In this document: piece by piece, positions 48,645 to 60,179 of the stretch | How positions within the stretch are numbered: position 1 is the first letter of the stretch | How the letters are laid out: each line of letters opens with the position of its first letter | From: Equus caballus | Taxonomy: Eukaryota > Chordata > Mammalia > Perissodactyla > Equidae | Assembly: GCF_041296265.1 (NCBI RefSeq) | Contig: NC_091695.1 | Coordinates: 15,793,001-15,857,000 of the forward strand | Reading direction: 5' to 3' | Length of the DNA stretch: 64,000 bases | The notes under the pieces: generated by a model | Told to the model about the DNA's origin: nothing | What the model saw: only the letters and a program-made list of their open reading frames with translations | The model's database searches: none | Position numbers and translations under genes: made by a program

Positions 48645-49456
48645 ATGAAGAATGTGACTGAAGTTACTATATTTGTACTGAAGGGCTTCACAGACAACTG
48701 TGAGCTACATCTTCTTCCTGTTTCTAGCAATGTTTCTGTTTACTCTGATGGGAAATTTGGGACTGATTGTATTGGTTATTGGGGAGTCCAGGCTACACAA
48801 CCCCGTGTATTATTTTCTGAGTGTGTTATCATGTGTGGATGCCTGCTTTTCCTCAGCAATTACTACAAATATGTTAATAGATTTTCTGTCAAAGAATAAA
48901 GCCGGTTCATTCCTTGGATGTGCAACACAGATGTTTCTCACTATTACTTTTGCTTTCTTTTGGCTGCAATGGTATATGATCACTATATGGCAATCTATAA
49001 CCCTTTCCTGTGTTTACTTAGCATGTCACCCTGAGTCGATGTGCCATTCAACATTGCTTCCTATTTAGAGGTATCTTGCATGCTGCTTTATTCACAGTGG
49101 CTACTTTTAGTCTATCCTATGAATCCAATGAAATTACATATGTCTTTCGTGACATTGCTCCTGTCTTTTCTATCCTGGTTGTCCTCATCTCCTATGGTTG
49201 CATTCTGTTGCTGATTCTAAGGATACATTCTGCTAAAAGGAGGATAAAAGTATTTTCTGCATGTGGTTCTCATCTACCTGGAGTGCTAATTTTTCATGGT
49301 AAACTTTTCATGTTTGTGTGACCAAGTTCCAACTATGCTTTGGATCATGACATGATGAGGTCAATATTTCACACTATTGTGATTCTTATGCTGAATCCCA
49401 TCATCTATAGATTAAGGAAAAAAGATGAAAAACAGGCACTGGAAAAAATGTTTTGA
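48645..49456 (+). pseudogene. Olfactory receptor pseudogene, second OR5T copy
   Basis: The start [18 protein letters not shown] is almost the same as in OR5T1. Later pieces read [71 protein letters not shown] and [13 protein letters not shown]; the stop is at 49454-49456. Breaks seen: a frame shift near 48703, another near 48950, a stop in the third-helix end region near 49034, about 24 codons missing between the CDIPP-like motif (read as RDIAP) and helix 5 near 49160, and a stop at 49319. The DRY site reads DHY. It is long dead. It resembles OR5T3/OR5T2, but the member cannot be settled. Confidence 0.9.
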
Positions 49457-50720
49457 AAAAATGGCTTATCAGTAAAGTAAATGTTCACAGTAAAAATTGA
49501 TTTTAAAAAATTGAGAGTTATATTCTGTGCCTCAATATATGATGAAAATTGTTTGTTTTAGTATATTAATGTATTTCTCTTTTCCTAGATATTTTAAAAT
49601 AAAGATCATAGTTAAACCTCTACCTATGCTGGTTTTGTATGAGGAAAAAATGTATCATCGATTTGCTTCTTAATATGTTTCTACCGATATATGTATATAC
49701 ACATATACATACACATATATGTATGAAGAAGCTTATGATTTAGATAACGCAAGTGCACACACACAAGATTATATGTATTTATCTTTACTTTCCAATGTTG
49801 TGTATTGTTTTCTTTCTTCTCCATATAACTCAAATTTATATACTCCCATAGTTGCAATTATAAGTAGCATTATAATTATATCTGACTAGTTTGATCAAAT
49901 GACACCTAATAAACAGAAAAAACACAGCTCAGGTACTCTAAGAACACTTCGCAGAGTCCAGTTCAAAGCACTCTGCCTCTATCCTTAGCTTTATGCTTTG
50001 ACACCAATCTAATCACAGATGGTGGTTCAGGGAACACAGAGAATGTGTTCAAATTCCTGGTGTCATTACCATGCTGATTTGTGAGGGCACTCATGAACAT
50101 TAAGCCTATCTTTAAATTCTCACAGAAAAGAAAGTCTAGACATTAAGATTTACGAAGATTATACTTAAACTCAAGAATAACAAAAGAAAAGCACAATTCA
50201 GAGAGTAAGATGTAACTGGCAGGCAGGTTGCCTCTTCCCACAACTAAGCCCTGGCCCATCTTTATGGGATTTCTTACAGACCTGGCCCCCAATCAACTTT
50301 TACCTCTCTCTTCCTTTGACCCTTTCCCCTCTGTGATATCCTTGCAGATCCCACCACTTCTCAGTGCCCCAGCTCAAGAACCAAGGTACAGAAGAGTCTC
50401 TCCTATGCACTTGTTTAACCCTGCTTCCAACAGATGTCCCCTTCATTGCAAAGACACATCTTCCTCAAAGATAATTTTAAGTTGTAGAGTTCATTCTTCC
50501 TTCCTTAATCTTTATTTATTAATTTTTAACTATTATTTTGTGAAAACTCATTTTCTTCCCCAAGAGCTATCATTGTTTGATTTGAAAGAGACAATCTCCT
50601 TAGAATTAAGAATACAACCTAAGGATATTTCTCTAATTTGGCATTATTAAATTTAATAACAATTCAAGAGTTCTTATGCAGAACATCTCTTACCATCATA
50701 TAATTCTACCATAATTTCTC
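49457..50720 (+). repeat. OR5T downstream duplicon, copy 2
   Basis: Homologous to 37456-39420 without the MaLR LTR. Shared text includes 'gatgaaaattgtttgtttta', 'cacctaataaacag', 'tttacgaagattatacttaa', 'cagaagagtctct' and a TA/CA-rich microsatellite at 49688-49722. It holds a 140-codon chance frame at 50228-50650 without family marks. Confidence 0.88.
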
Positions 50721-52038
50721 TGCTTATATTTTCTCAAGTTTGAAAGTTTCTCCCTACTGCTCTTCAAATTATTCCTTTCTTCAAATGCTAAAATCAAACC
50801 CTGGTCACTGATTCATTATCCTTGCATATCTAAACCATGTAAATGAGGACTGACCCCCATGGCTGTGTGTGTGTGTGTGTGAGTGTGTGTGTATGATTCA
50901 GCGCTGTATAGATCTTTAAACACAACTTAAAATCACAAACCTAGATAAATTTCATGCTTTAAAATTGTAAAGATCTGAATGAAAAAATAATCACAAATAT
51001 AGTAAAAGAAGTAGCCATAGACTCAAGAAAATAGGTGTAATATGTATATGTTGAATTAATAAATAATAGACCAAAATTCCATGGAACTATGGACAATGAA
51101 TACACGCAGACAACTCACAAAAGACGAAACCTCTTTAGGCCAATGTATACACTTTGCTTTAATAATAATCTGTAGAAGGTGAATGTAAAATGATATAAAA
51201 AACTATTTCACACTCATGATACTGAAAAAAATTGAAACGTCTGTGATGGCCAAGTCATGGTGAACAGATAGATTAAAGGAACTATTTTCAATTTGGTGGT
51301 GGAAGTGTAAAAGTTTCAATCACTTTAGGAAACAATTTTTAAAAGGCTAATAAGTGTATCTACCCAGGAAAATAAGAGAACAATATATTTCTAAATTAAT
51401 TTTCACAAATAAGACCAAAATCATACATCTGAGTAAAAAAGAAAAGAATTTTGCAGAGCAAGATATTCAGTATCATATAAATTAATTGAAATATCTGCAA
51501 AATTATAGTCTTTTCTTAATGAGTACATAAATATGTAGTTAACCAATTACAACTTGTGTACGAATAACAATCTGTAGATAGGGCTTACCTCTGATAAAGA
51601 AGATAACTTGGTAAGATCAGCACCAGGATTAATAGGAAGAGGAAAGAGTGTACAAAGGGTTTCAATTTTATAAGAAAAGAAAATTTTATGGCAAAAATAA
51701 AGAGTGACTAATGTGAATATATAAAGTTAATTTTGTTCCTACTTAATATTCATTATGAAAAACAAGCATGTCTCAATTTAGGAAAATGCATAGTTCCATT
51801 GTTAACATTAAAGTTAATAGAATCCCTGTACTTAACTAATTGTTTTTAAGTTGAGTAATTTTCAAATACAAATTAGTGTGACTAAACCAAATTTGAAACT
51901 GAACACTAAAGGTTGTTAATGTTTACACAATTATAAAATGTGATTAATTTAAGACAAAGTTTCATGAGATTATATTAATTTAAAACTGTTGATGACATAT
52001 CCAGGTAAGAAATTTTCATATTAAGATATGGAGGCTTC
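50721..52038. repeat. Intergenic with an old L1 piece and a GT microsatellite
   Basis: (GT)n lies at 50865-50893. About 50940-51560 resembles degraded sense L1 3' ORF2 (ttcacactcatgatactgaa, ggtggtggaagtgtaaaagt). The remainder is unassigned. Confidence 0.45.
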
Positions 52039-52355
52039 AAATACTGCTTCCTGGGGGCCAGCCCTGTGGTAGAGTGGATAAGTTCGCGTGTTCTGCTTCA
52101 GTTGCCAACTCAGTTGCTAGGGTTTCACTGGTTGAGATCCTGGGTGCAGACATGGCTCCACTCATCAGGCCATGCTGAAGTGGCATCCTGCACAGTATAA
52201 CCAGATGACCTACAGCTAGAATATACAACTATGTACTGGGGGCTTCAGAGAGAAGAAGGGAAAAAAAGGAAGATTGGCAACAGATGTTATCTCAGGAGCC
52301 AGTCTTTGAAAGAAATTTAAAAAATTAACAAAAATGAATGTGTAAATACTGCTTC
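52039..52355 (+). mobile_element. ERE SINE, forward, copy 8, with its target-site duplication
   Basis: The head 'gggggccagccctgtggtag' starts at about 52053 and a degraded A-rich tail ends at about 52340. The 12-bp repeat aaatactgcttc flanks it (52039-52050 and 52344-52355). It is an older, diverged copy. Confidence 0.92.
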
Positions 52356-52925
52356 TTGATCACTGAATAATCAATATGGCTTCAAACAGTTCCTTGATTA
52401 TTGTGGCACCTTCGCTTCTTTTGTAATCACTTTTCTCATTGTTTGCTTCCTCTCTCACAATTTTTCAAGATTCTATCAACCTTTTACAGGTCAACAATAG
52501 GAAACTACGAGCTCTAAAACAGAAAGGCTTTGTGAAACACCATTCAGGACAAACACACAGAGGTGAGAGAATGGCTTACAGAGGAAGAGGCTGTGATACC
52601 ACACCTACTGCAAGGAGGATGAGGAATAGTCTAGCCATGTGCACAGGAAGAAGAGCAACAAGATATGGAGATCAGACAGGCAACCTCTGCTAGAGAATGT
52701 GCCACATTTTTGTGTCACTTTAATAACTGCTTCATCAGTGTTATCCAAAATTGTCCATCTTATCACTATTATAGACATTCAAATATTAAAACTATGTTAA
52801 AATCATGTTTTTATCGGTCTCTGTTATAATCTCTGAAATTTTTGATTGACATGAACTGTGCTTAGTATATCTTTTTATTTCAAATCCAGACCAGTTTTTG
52901 GATTATTTTAACAAATGATGTATTA
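52356..52925. other. Intergenic, nothing recognised
   Basis: A short, slightly GC-richer patch at 52500-52690 has an 84-codon chance frame. No family was recognised. Confidence 0.4.
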
Positions 52926-53200
52926 AGACAAAAGAAACAGGGGCTGGCCCTGTGGCGCAGCAGTTAAGTTCACACGTTCTGCTTCTAGGTGGCCTGGGGT
53001 TCGCTGGTTCGGATCCCAGGTGCGGACATGACAATGCTTGGCAGATCATGCTGTGGTAGGTGTCCCACATATACAGTAGAGGAAGATGGGCATGGATGTT
53101 AGCTCAGGGCCAGTCTTCCTCAGCAAAAAGAGGAGGACCGGCAGTAGTTAGCTCAGGGCTAATCTTCCTCAAAAAAAAAAAAAAGAGACAAGAGAAACAA
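52926..53200 (+). mobile_element. ERE SINE, forward, copy 9, full length and young
   Basis: It runs from 'ggggctggccctgtggcgca' (52941) to an A-tail (53171-53184). The tRNA-like RNA polymerase III box B GGTTCGGATCC sits at 53006-53016, and a box A-like tggcgcagcagttaag at about 52954. The flanks agacaaaagaaacag and agacaagagaaacaa (52926-52940 and 53186-53200) are the duplicated target. This is the best-preserved ERE in the window. Confidence 0.97.
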
Positions 53201-54829
53201 TTTTACTTCTATAAAGTTAAATCTGATTCAATTATTTATTACAATACCTTACTATATGTATAAGCAGTACATATTTAAAAGATGGGTGTCCAGAGTATGA
53301 AATCCTTGTGTTCTGATGGTGGAATGCATATAGATAAAATAAATATTGAAATGTATCCATACCTATTTAAATAAATTAAATGTGCTTATTTTTCCCGTAT
53401 CAGGGACTCACTCTAGGAGATCCTTCAGGCAGATGTTCATTCACAGATCAATGAGGACCACACAAAATGTTGTTAATTGTGGTGATACATGTAGAAGTGA
53501 AGAGTTGGTAACTAAATAAATGCCTATTACTATGGCAACAAACAAATAATAAATGGAAGTAGATCCAGATTATAATAACGAAAGTCAGCAAAATATTCAT
53601 GTTTATGTAGTAAAATGAATATAGTTTAAAAACGTATAATTGAGTGAGAACCTTTAGGTATCAAAATGAGTTATGTAATAACATATGTGTACACGTTAAA
53701 ACACACATTATATTTACTTTATAAGGCTGTATTCCTTTTTAAGGGCATATATCAACCTTTTGGAGGAGGTACCCGGTGGGGGAGGGAAATTGAAGCAAGG
53801 ATGGGGAATGAGGACTGATGATGATTATGGGATATGGAATTAGGATATCATTAACTCAAGTTAGTCCTTTAAGTCACAAAAAGAATTAAAAATAAGAGCT
53901 ATGCACATATTCATAATTTTTATTCCTTTTGAATTTTTTAAAACACTATAAACACTTTTAAAGTGTTTTGTCTTTATACTTAGACATAAGGCTCGGGAAA
54001 AAGACATTGCAGAAAACGGAGAATGTTGAAGTAATTTCTGGGTGATTAAAACACGTATCCAACAAATATACTTACATCCAGGTATTTGAGTGGATGCAAT
54101 AAAAATAATAACAAAGGAAAGCAGGTGAATAGTCCATAAAATAATATCTCCTCAATAGGAAAATCAGAGGTACACTAGATAATTAACAAACACCAGAGGC
54201 ATCATTTCCTGCTCTCAAGTGCTTTGAGAATAAACAAGAAATTGCATCCAAGGCTCCAGGGGAGTGTCTCAAAGAGGGAAGACACTGATATATTCTCCCG
54301 GCTGCAGTTAGATTGTTAATCACATGAGGGAACCAGAACTCAGTCCTCATTTTAGGTGAGTAGTTGGCACTCGTTATCATGATTACTAGGTGACTATTTT
54401 TCATGCCTGTCTTCAGTTTAAATTATAAATATAAGTAGAGTCACCAATGCCAGAATTAGTGCATTTTACCATGCATATTAATAATCTCTTTTCATAACTA
54501 TATTTGCTCGATAATGATATGTTTTTACCACTATTACTATATTCTCTGTGGATAGTAAGGGACTTTCTTTCTATTTGTTATTGTTTTTATACTTATACTG
54601 AGATTCTAGGCAATAAACATTCTGAAGAGGAGGAAGCATTTTTTAAAAGATACACCAAGAATGTTGTCTAAGCAAAGATACTGATGGTCAAATACTAATA
54701 GTTTCTGTTAGTGCTTCCATTTATCCACCACTACAGTATTATCATTATCTCTTATTGTCATGCATCCATAGTGTGTCATTTGCACTATAGATGTGTGTGG
54801 CCTCATTTTACTAATACCGTACAAGAGAC
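53201..54829. other. Intergenic, nothing recognised
   Basis: About 1.6 kb, AT-rich, with no gene recognised. Confidence 0.4.
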
Positions 54830-55340
54830 TGGGATCGTCAGAGTGTAAATTTCCCCCAAGAGCCAAGCCTAAGGCAAAGACTTGGCTTTATGATGTTTAT
54901 TGGGTAGATGGTTCCAGGAAGCAAAAATGAGGAAACATAGAATGTGAGACTGAAAAGGGAGAAAGTTAATGAAGGGTACAATAAAGTATAGATATCTGCT
55001 GTAAGCAATTAAGTTTCCATTGCTCAAGAAGCTTTGATGTATCCTTCAGAACTCTTCTAGGAATTATGTAAAAGAAGGCCAGGAACGCCTGAGTGTTTAT
55101 CCATTGATTCCTGATCCTCACTGTTGCGTATTGTTCTTTGACACATGACATCTCAGGCACTTCCAGACTACCTTGCATCTGGTTTGAGCAAGCTCTCAAG
55201 ACACTTTACCCTCAGGAAAAGAAGTAAAATACTTGAGAGGGGAAGCTGCCACCATGCCAGAAAAAGTCTACCATGGCTGTAGGCTAAGTCAGTCATGGTC
55301 CAAAGTGACGAGGGATAGGGAATCATATATGTCTGATATA
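54830..55340 (-). repeat. LTR-like old repeat, family unsure
   Basis: A GC-richer island with 'aagcctaaggcaaagacttg', 'gatgtttattgggtagatgg' and 'gtggcaagc'-type text suggests an inverted old LTR. I cannot name it and the limits are rough. It is a fossil if it is an LTR. Confidence 0.3.
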
Positions 55341-56289
55341 GTCACATTTGCAATACTGAGGTGCTGGCAAAGCCAAAATAATATAAAATAGACTTTTTGA
55401 CTTAGGCTAATATGACCACAACACCACAATACTAGGATGTCTTTGTCCCTACTGTCTTTGTGTTAAATCTGTTTTCATTTGGATAATGGGGCTAAAGGTT
55501 TGAAAGGATCTCCTAAGATATTTATAGTTGGGGCAAAACCAAATTTTAAACTAGTACTATTAAAGAGTCAAGGAAGATCAATCCTTAGAAGAATTATTAA
55601 TTTGGTATATATGTTCTGCTTTCAGTATTGGTGAACTTGCCACAACTCAAGCATTTCGTCTTTTAAGGTTTGCATATTCTCTTTCCTCTCTCATAATATA
55701 CTTAATTATTTAAAAGAATTTTTTTTCCGGATCTGTCATTTTTCATGTTATGAATTGCTCATGTCACAAGTGAATAGGGAGAATTATTTTTTGAAGGATG
55801 GGAAGAGGAGTGTAGGAGACCTTCCCAGACCTCCATACAGGTCCCAGTTATATAGCGCAGGGATGACACAAATCATGTTACTCAGCTCATAGAATTTTGC
55901 TCACATGTTTGAGGATCTATCATAGTGGGATATAACTATAATGAAGAAGTGCAGTTTTAAAAAATCTTTGAGGATCATGACAAGCCACATAATAGTGATT
56001 TGGGGATTGGCATTGAATCCTACAAGCTGGTTAGTATAACACTGCACATCTTAAGTTACAAAATTTTGGTATTTGCTAAGTAGCATTGGCCAAGTAGCAC
56101 ATTTTTTTCAGATTCCAAATTTGTAATTAGAAAAGATTTATATCGATTTTATGACTTTTACTGATGCCACATAATTGCAGAGTTAGTGTTCCCTTATGGA
56201 GGGCTCTATTTATTGAATAGACCATTTTTGCCTCACTGTCCTAACATGCCACCTCTGTCATACATCAAAGTTCTATATAAGCATGGCCC
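55341..56289. other. Intergenic, nothing recognised
   Basis: AT-rich, with no gene or firm repeat. Confidence 0.4.
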
Positions 56290-57100
56290 TTTCTGAGTTC
56301 TCTGTTTTGTTTCACAGATGTATTTGCGCATCCTTGTACCAATGCCACATTGTCTCAATACTTCTAGCTTTATAAGTTTTAATACCTGGTACCTCAGGTC
56401 TTTAAAAAATGTCTTGCTTATTCTTTATAATTTGCATTTCATAAATACATTTTAAATTAGTGTCAAATTCTACAAAAGCCCCTTTATGGGAAAAGAATTG
56501 AGTAAATAGATTAATTTGAGCAGAATTGACATTTTTATAACACCAAGTTGTGCAGTCCAGGAACATAGAATTTCTACCAGTTTATTTAGGTCTTCTATAA
56601 TGTTTCTTAATAAAGTTTTACATATTCTCCTTTTAAGAGTTGGTTTGGTCTACTTTTTATAAGATTTTTTATCAATTTATAGAATTTCCCATTTGTTCCT
56701 AATTTTTTATTGTTTTTGTCTTATCTAAATGGTATTCTTCACCTATTCAAGTGCTCATATATTTTTACCTAAGTCAGTCTGATAATATGGTAAATTATAT
56801 TTCCAGATTTTTCAATGTTAAACCATCCAGTAAAATATGGGATCAACCCAGCTTGAACATAATGTACTGTATTATTATACATTTTAAAAATTGATGTTAA
56901 TGATATGGTAATATTGTTTAGGATTTTTATGTCTATATAAGTGAAATTATATGTCTGAATGCATTGTTTATTTATTATATCTCTTTTCAATGAGGATTTT
57001 GCTGGCCTCCTAGGATTAGTTGCATTGTGGTCCTCATTTTTAATACTCTAGAAGAATTTGTAATAAATATGGATGAGATTTTCCATGAAAGTTTGGAAGT
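56290..57100 (-). repeat. Old L1 ORF2 remnant, antisense
   Basis: 'ttctagctttataagtttta', 'gcagaattgacatttttata', 'tataatgtttcttaataaag' and 'aggattttgctggcctccta' are inverted L1 ORF2 text, heavily worn. Confidence 0.75.
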
Positions 57101-58450
57101 AAGTGCCTTTAAAACAGACTGAAGGGGAAAGGAGTTGGGAAAGTAGAGGTATAGAAAATGTAATCTTTAAATTAAAATGTAAAATATGTTGACTCAAGAC
57201 ATTTGGTGTATTCTTGATGCAAGATGAAATAAAGGTATAAGAATAGTATTCAAATTAAAATATAGTGCATATACTGCATTTCTATCAGTGTCATATCCAA
57301 TAGGCTTTATGAGGATCAAATAATTATTTGTGTTGTCCATGTAGATCTAAACAGGTAAATTTTGAGTGAATTTCAAATGAATCACACAATATATCCTCCT
57401 TGTTCTCCATCTCTTTCTTTATCTTTCATCCTCATCCTTCATTCAATGACAATGTTTGCCAGCCCCTGAGGCATTTGAGACAGCATTTTCTACTTTAGAG
57501 TGATGTTTCTCCTTGTTGGATAAGTATACTCATAGTAGTTTACCAGATGGTTTTAAGTGGTACATGAAGAAATATGTTTTAATCTTTTTCCTTGTCTTTA
57601 AATGAGTTAGAAAAATAAACTAAAGCATCAAACTTATCATTTCAGAGATGTCTGTGCTAAGATTAAAGCAAATGTGGGAATACTTGCTAATTTTTCTTTC
57701 TCAGATTGAATAAATTATAGATGCAGGCCTTACTTGATATGTATATAGCAAAAATCAGAAACCTCATAAGTCAGCACACAAGTACTGAAGATTCAGATAC
57801 ACTGTATTTATGTGATTTAGAGTGGGCACGTGGAGGACACTTGCAAGACAGTTAAGTTATTTTCTATCATAAAAATCGTCAAACAATGTTTAAAACTCAT
57901 AAAAGCACAATGGAATAAGAATACGATTTTAAGAAATCAAATTGATAGTGGAATGAGAATACCACTTAGATTTGCAGAGTTACAATGAAGAGAAGTAAAT
58001 CAAAGTTTATTAAATGAGTTAATTATGGTTTTCATTGGAGATTGGGACCGAAGTTGTGGGTGCAAGAAGCAGAGGACAATTTATTTTTATTATAATTTTT
58101 CTAAAACTCGATATTTTTAACCTAATTCTGTGTATTCTAAATGAAAAGCATTTTTGAAAATAATATCAGGAGTCGTACTCTAGGCCAAAATTTTCTAACA
58201 ATGTATTGTTGACAGAACCATAAAGGGACTATATGCACCTTGTAATGATAAACAGTATGTGACACAAAATATCAAATGACTACCATATATCTTATATTGT
58301 AATGGTTTTTAAATTGGATCTAGATTTAATGATGGGAATGGGTTTTTAAAAAATCATTGCATCTAAAAAAATATGGATTTATCTTACATATAATGGCTTT
58401 GTATACTAAAAGCTTAACAGATGTTATCTCCTGAAATCCAAGGACTCTTC
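57101..58450. other. 5' flank of OR8K3, nothing recognised
   Basis: AT-rich sequence without a recognised repeat or promoter motif. Confidence 0.4.
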
Positions 58451-58468
58451 TTATGGTTCTTCCCTCAG
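58451..58468 (+). promoter_or_regulatory. Candidate splice acceptor before the OR8K3 coding exon
   Basis: The pyrimidine-rich ttatggttcttccctcag ends in AG at 58468, 21 bases before the preferred ATG. It fits the usual OR layout of a coding exon spliced to an untranslated leader. It also argues against the upstream ATG at 58421, which would then lie in the intron. Confidence 0.5.
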
Positions 58469-58489
58469 TTATTTTTCATAATGGCCTGG

Positions 58490-59431
58490 ATGGACAAACA
58501 AAATATAACAGTGTTAAAAGAATTCATTCTCATGGGAATCACAGATCGTCCTGAGCTGCAGGCTCCATTATTTGGGCTCTTCCTCATCATCCACATGATC
58601 TCAGTGGTGGGCAACTTGGGCATGGTCATCCTCACCAAGATGGACCTCAGGCTACAAACACCCATCTACTTCTTTCTCAGACACCTGGCTTTCATCGATC
58701 TTGGTTATTCAACAGCTGTGGGACCCAAAATGTTGGTAAATTTTATAGCTAATCAAAATAAAATCTCCTATAATTGGTGTGCTACACAGCTAACTTTCTT
58801 CATCTTCTTCATCATTAGTGAACTTTTCGTTCTATCGGCAATGGCCTATGACTGCTACATGGCCGTCTGTAACCCCCTGCTCTACACAGTTGTCATGTCA
58901 CAAAAGGTATGTTGGGTGTTGGTAGTAGTTCCCTATCTCTACAGTGCATTTCTCTCTCTGATGACTACTATAAAGATTTTTATTTCATCTTTCTGTGGCT
59001 ATAATATCATTAGTCATTTCTACTGTGACAGTCTTCCCTTGTTGACGTTGCTGTGTTCAAGCACACGTGAAATTGAGTTGATGATAATGATCTTTTCATC
59101 ATTTAATTTAGTTTCATCTCTTCTAATAGTCCTTGTGTCCTACATACTGATCTTCATGGCCATCCTTAAAATGAACTCGGCTGAGGGCAGGCACAAGGCC
59201 TTCTCCACCTGTGGATCTCACCTGACAGTGGTAATTATATTATACGCAACTCTGTTCTTTATGTACATGCAGCCCAAGTCTAGTCATTCCTTTGATACTG
59301 ATAAAATGGCTTCTGTATTTTACACCTTAGTAATACCCGCACTGAACCCCATGATCTACAGCTTGAGGAACAAAGAGGTAAAAGGTGCCCTGCATAGGAT
59401 ATGGAAAAATCTGTGCAAACTCCATATGTAA
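58490..59431 (+). CDS. OR8K3: Olfactory receptor, OR8K3-like, intact, DRY changed to DCY
   Basis: A 313-residue class II odorant receptor GPCR. Marks: N-glycosylation site NIT (5-7), ITDRPELQAPLFG (17-29), GN (41-42), PIYFFLRHLAFIDLGYST (58-75), Cys97, MAYDCY (118-123), loop-2 cysteines 169, 179 and 189, SY (217-218), [10 protein letters not shown] (236-245) and PALNPMIYSLRNKEV (283-297). The start at 58490 aligns with the OR8K family start (MxxxNxT). The frame is open upstream to 58421, which also offers ATGs at 58421 and 58481. The G-protein-contact Arg of DRY is Cys (TGC, 58853-58855), one C-to-T step from CGC. As I recall human OR8K3 also lacks this Arg, and the tail WKNLCK matches its WNNLCN. 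OR8K is sure; K3 is likely. Confidence 0.92.
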   Translation: MDKQNITVLKEFILMGITDRPELQAPLFGLFLIIHMISVVGNLGMVILTKMDLRLQTPIYFFLRHLAFIDLGYSTAVGPKMLVNFIANQNKISYNWCATQLTFFIFFIISELFVLSAMAYDCYMAVCNPLLYTVVMSQKVCWVLVVVPYLYSAFLSLMTTIKIFISSFCGYNIISHFYCDSLPLLTLLCSSTREIELMIMIFSSFNLVSSLLIVLVSYILIFMAILKMNSAEGRHKAFSTCGSHLTVVIILYATLFFMYMQPKSSHSFDTDKMASVFYTLVIPALNPMIYSLRNKEVKGALHRIWKNLCKLHM

Positions 59432-59454
59432 AGTTCAATAGAGAATGTATATAC

Positions 59455-59460
59455 AATAAA
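59455..59460 (+). terminator. Possible polyadenylation signal of OR8K3
   Basis: AATAAA begins 24 bases after the stop codon. If used, the 3' UTR would be very short. Confidence 0.35.
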
Positions 59461-60179
59461 TTAGATTATAGATATCTATTTATTATATATAAAAGCATTT
59501 AGAAAGCAATATTGTGTAAAAAGCATGGGAAACTATAAATGCTTTTCTTATTTTCAATTTATAGCTGTTAAAGTAGTGATCATCTTTCTGGTATCAACTT
59601 TGATTTTTGTCCTCAAGTTTCAGTGCAAGAGCCTGAAATCTGGATGACTATTCTCACATTGCCAAGTGCTTATGGTACAATGGAAGGAAGTCTTTCTTAA
59701 TGGATCACCCATTTGATAATTTTTTTAAAAAGGCATTCTTGTGTCCTTTAATAAAATATTTTCTTTGTGTCTCACATGTCATTTAAATATCAGTGCCCAT
59801 AATCCTGGCATACAGACAAACAGGAGATGTCATTTACTGTTCTACATGCTGGGCATCAATGTACAGCAATAAAGAATACAACAAAATATCTGACTTAGTG
59901 ATGTTTTAACTCTATCTCCTTTGTGGTGGGTGGAATCTCAGACTTCTGTTAAATTATGATGTGAACATGTATATGCTTGGGGAAGTAGAAATAAAAGTGT
60001 AATTATTTTCAAGTGTCATATTGTGTACATTAAAAATCCAAAAGAATCTTCAAACTAAAGTTTTACAAGGTCAGTGGACATCACGTCAGCATATAAGAGA
60101 TCAATTATTTTGATATATATTACAAAAAATGAGTAAAAATGAAAATTTAAAACATTAATTACACCGAAAAACATCTGTA
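59461..60179. other. 3' flank of OR8K3, nothing recognised
   Basis: AT-rich, with no gene recognised. Confidence 0.4.

Noticed and set aside
50228-50650. 140-codon frame downstream of the second OR5T copy
   Set aside because: The homologous stretch near 39 kb does not keep this frame, so it is not conserved as a protein.
53006-53016. tRNA gene
   Set aside because: The box B match belongs to the tRNA-derived head of an ERE SINE; no cloverleaf-forming tRNA was found.
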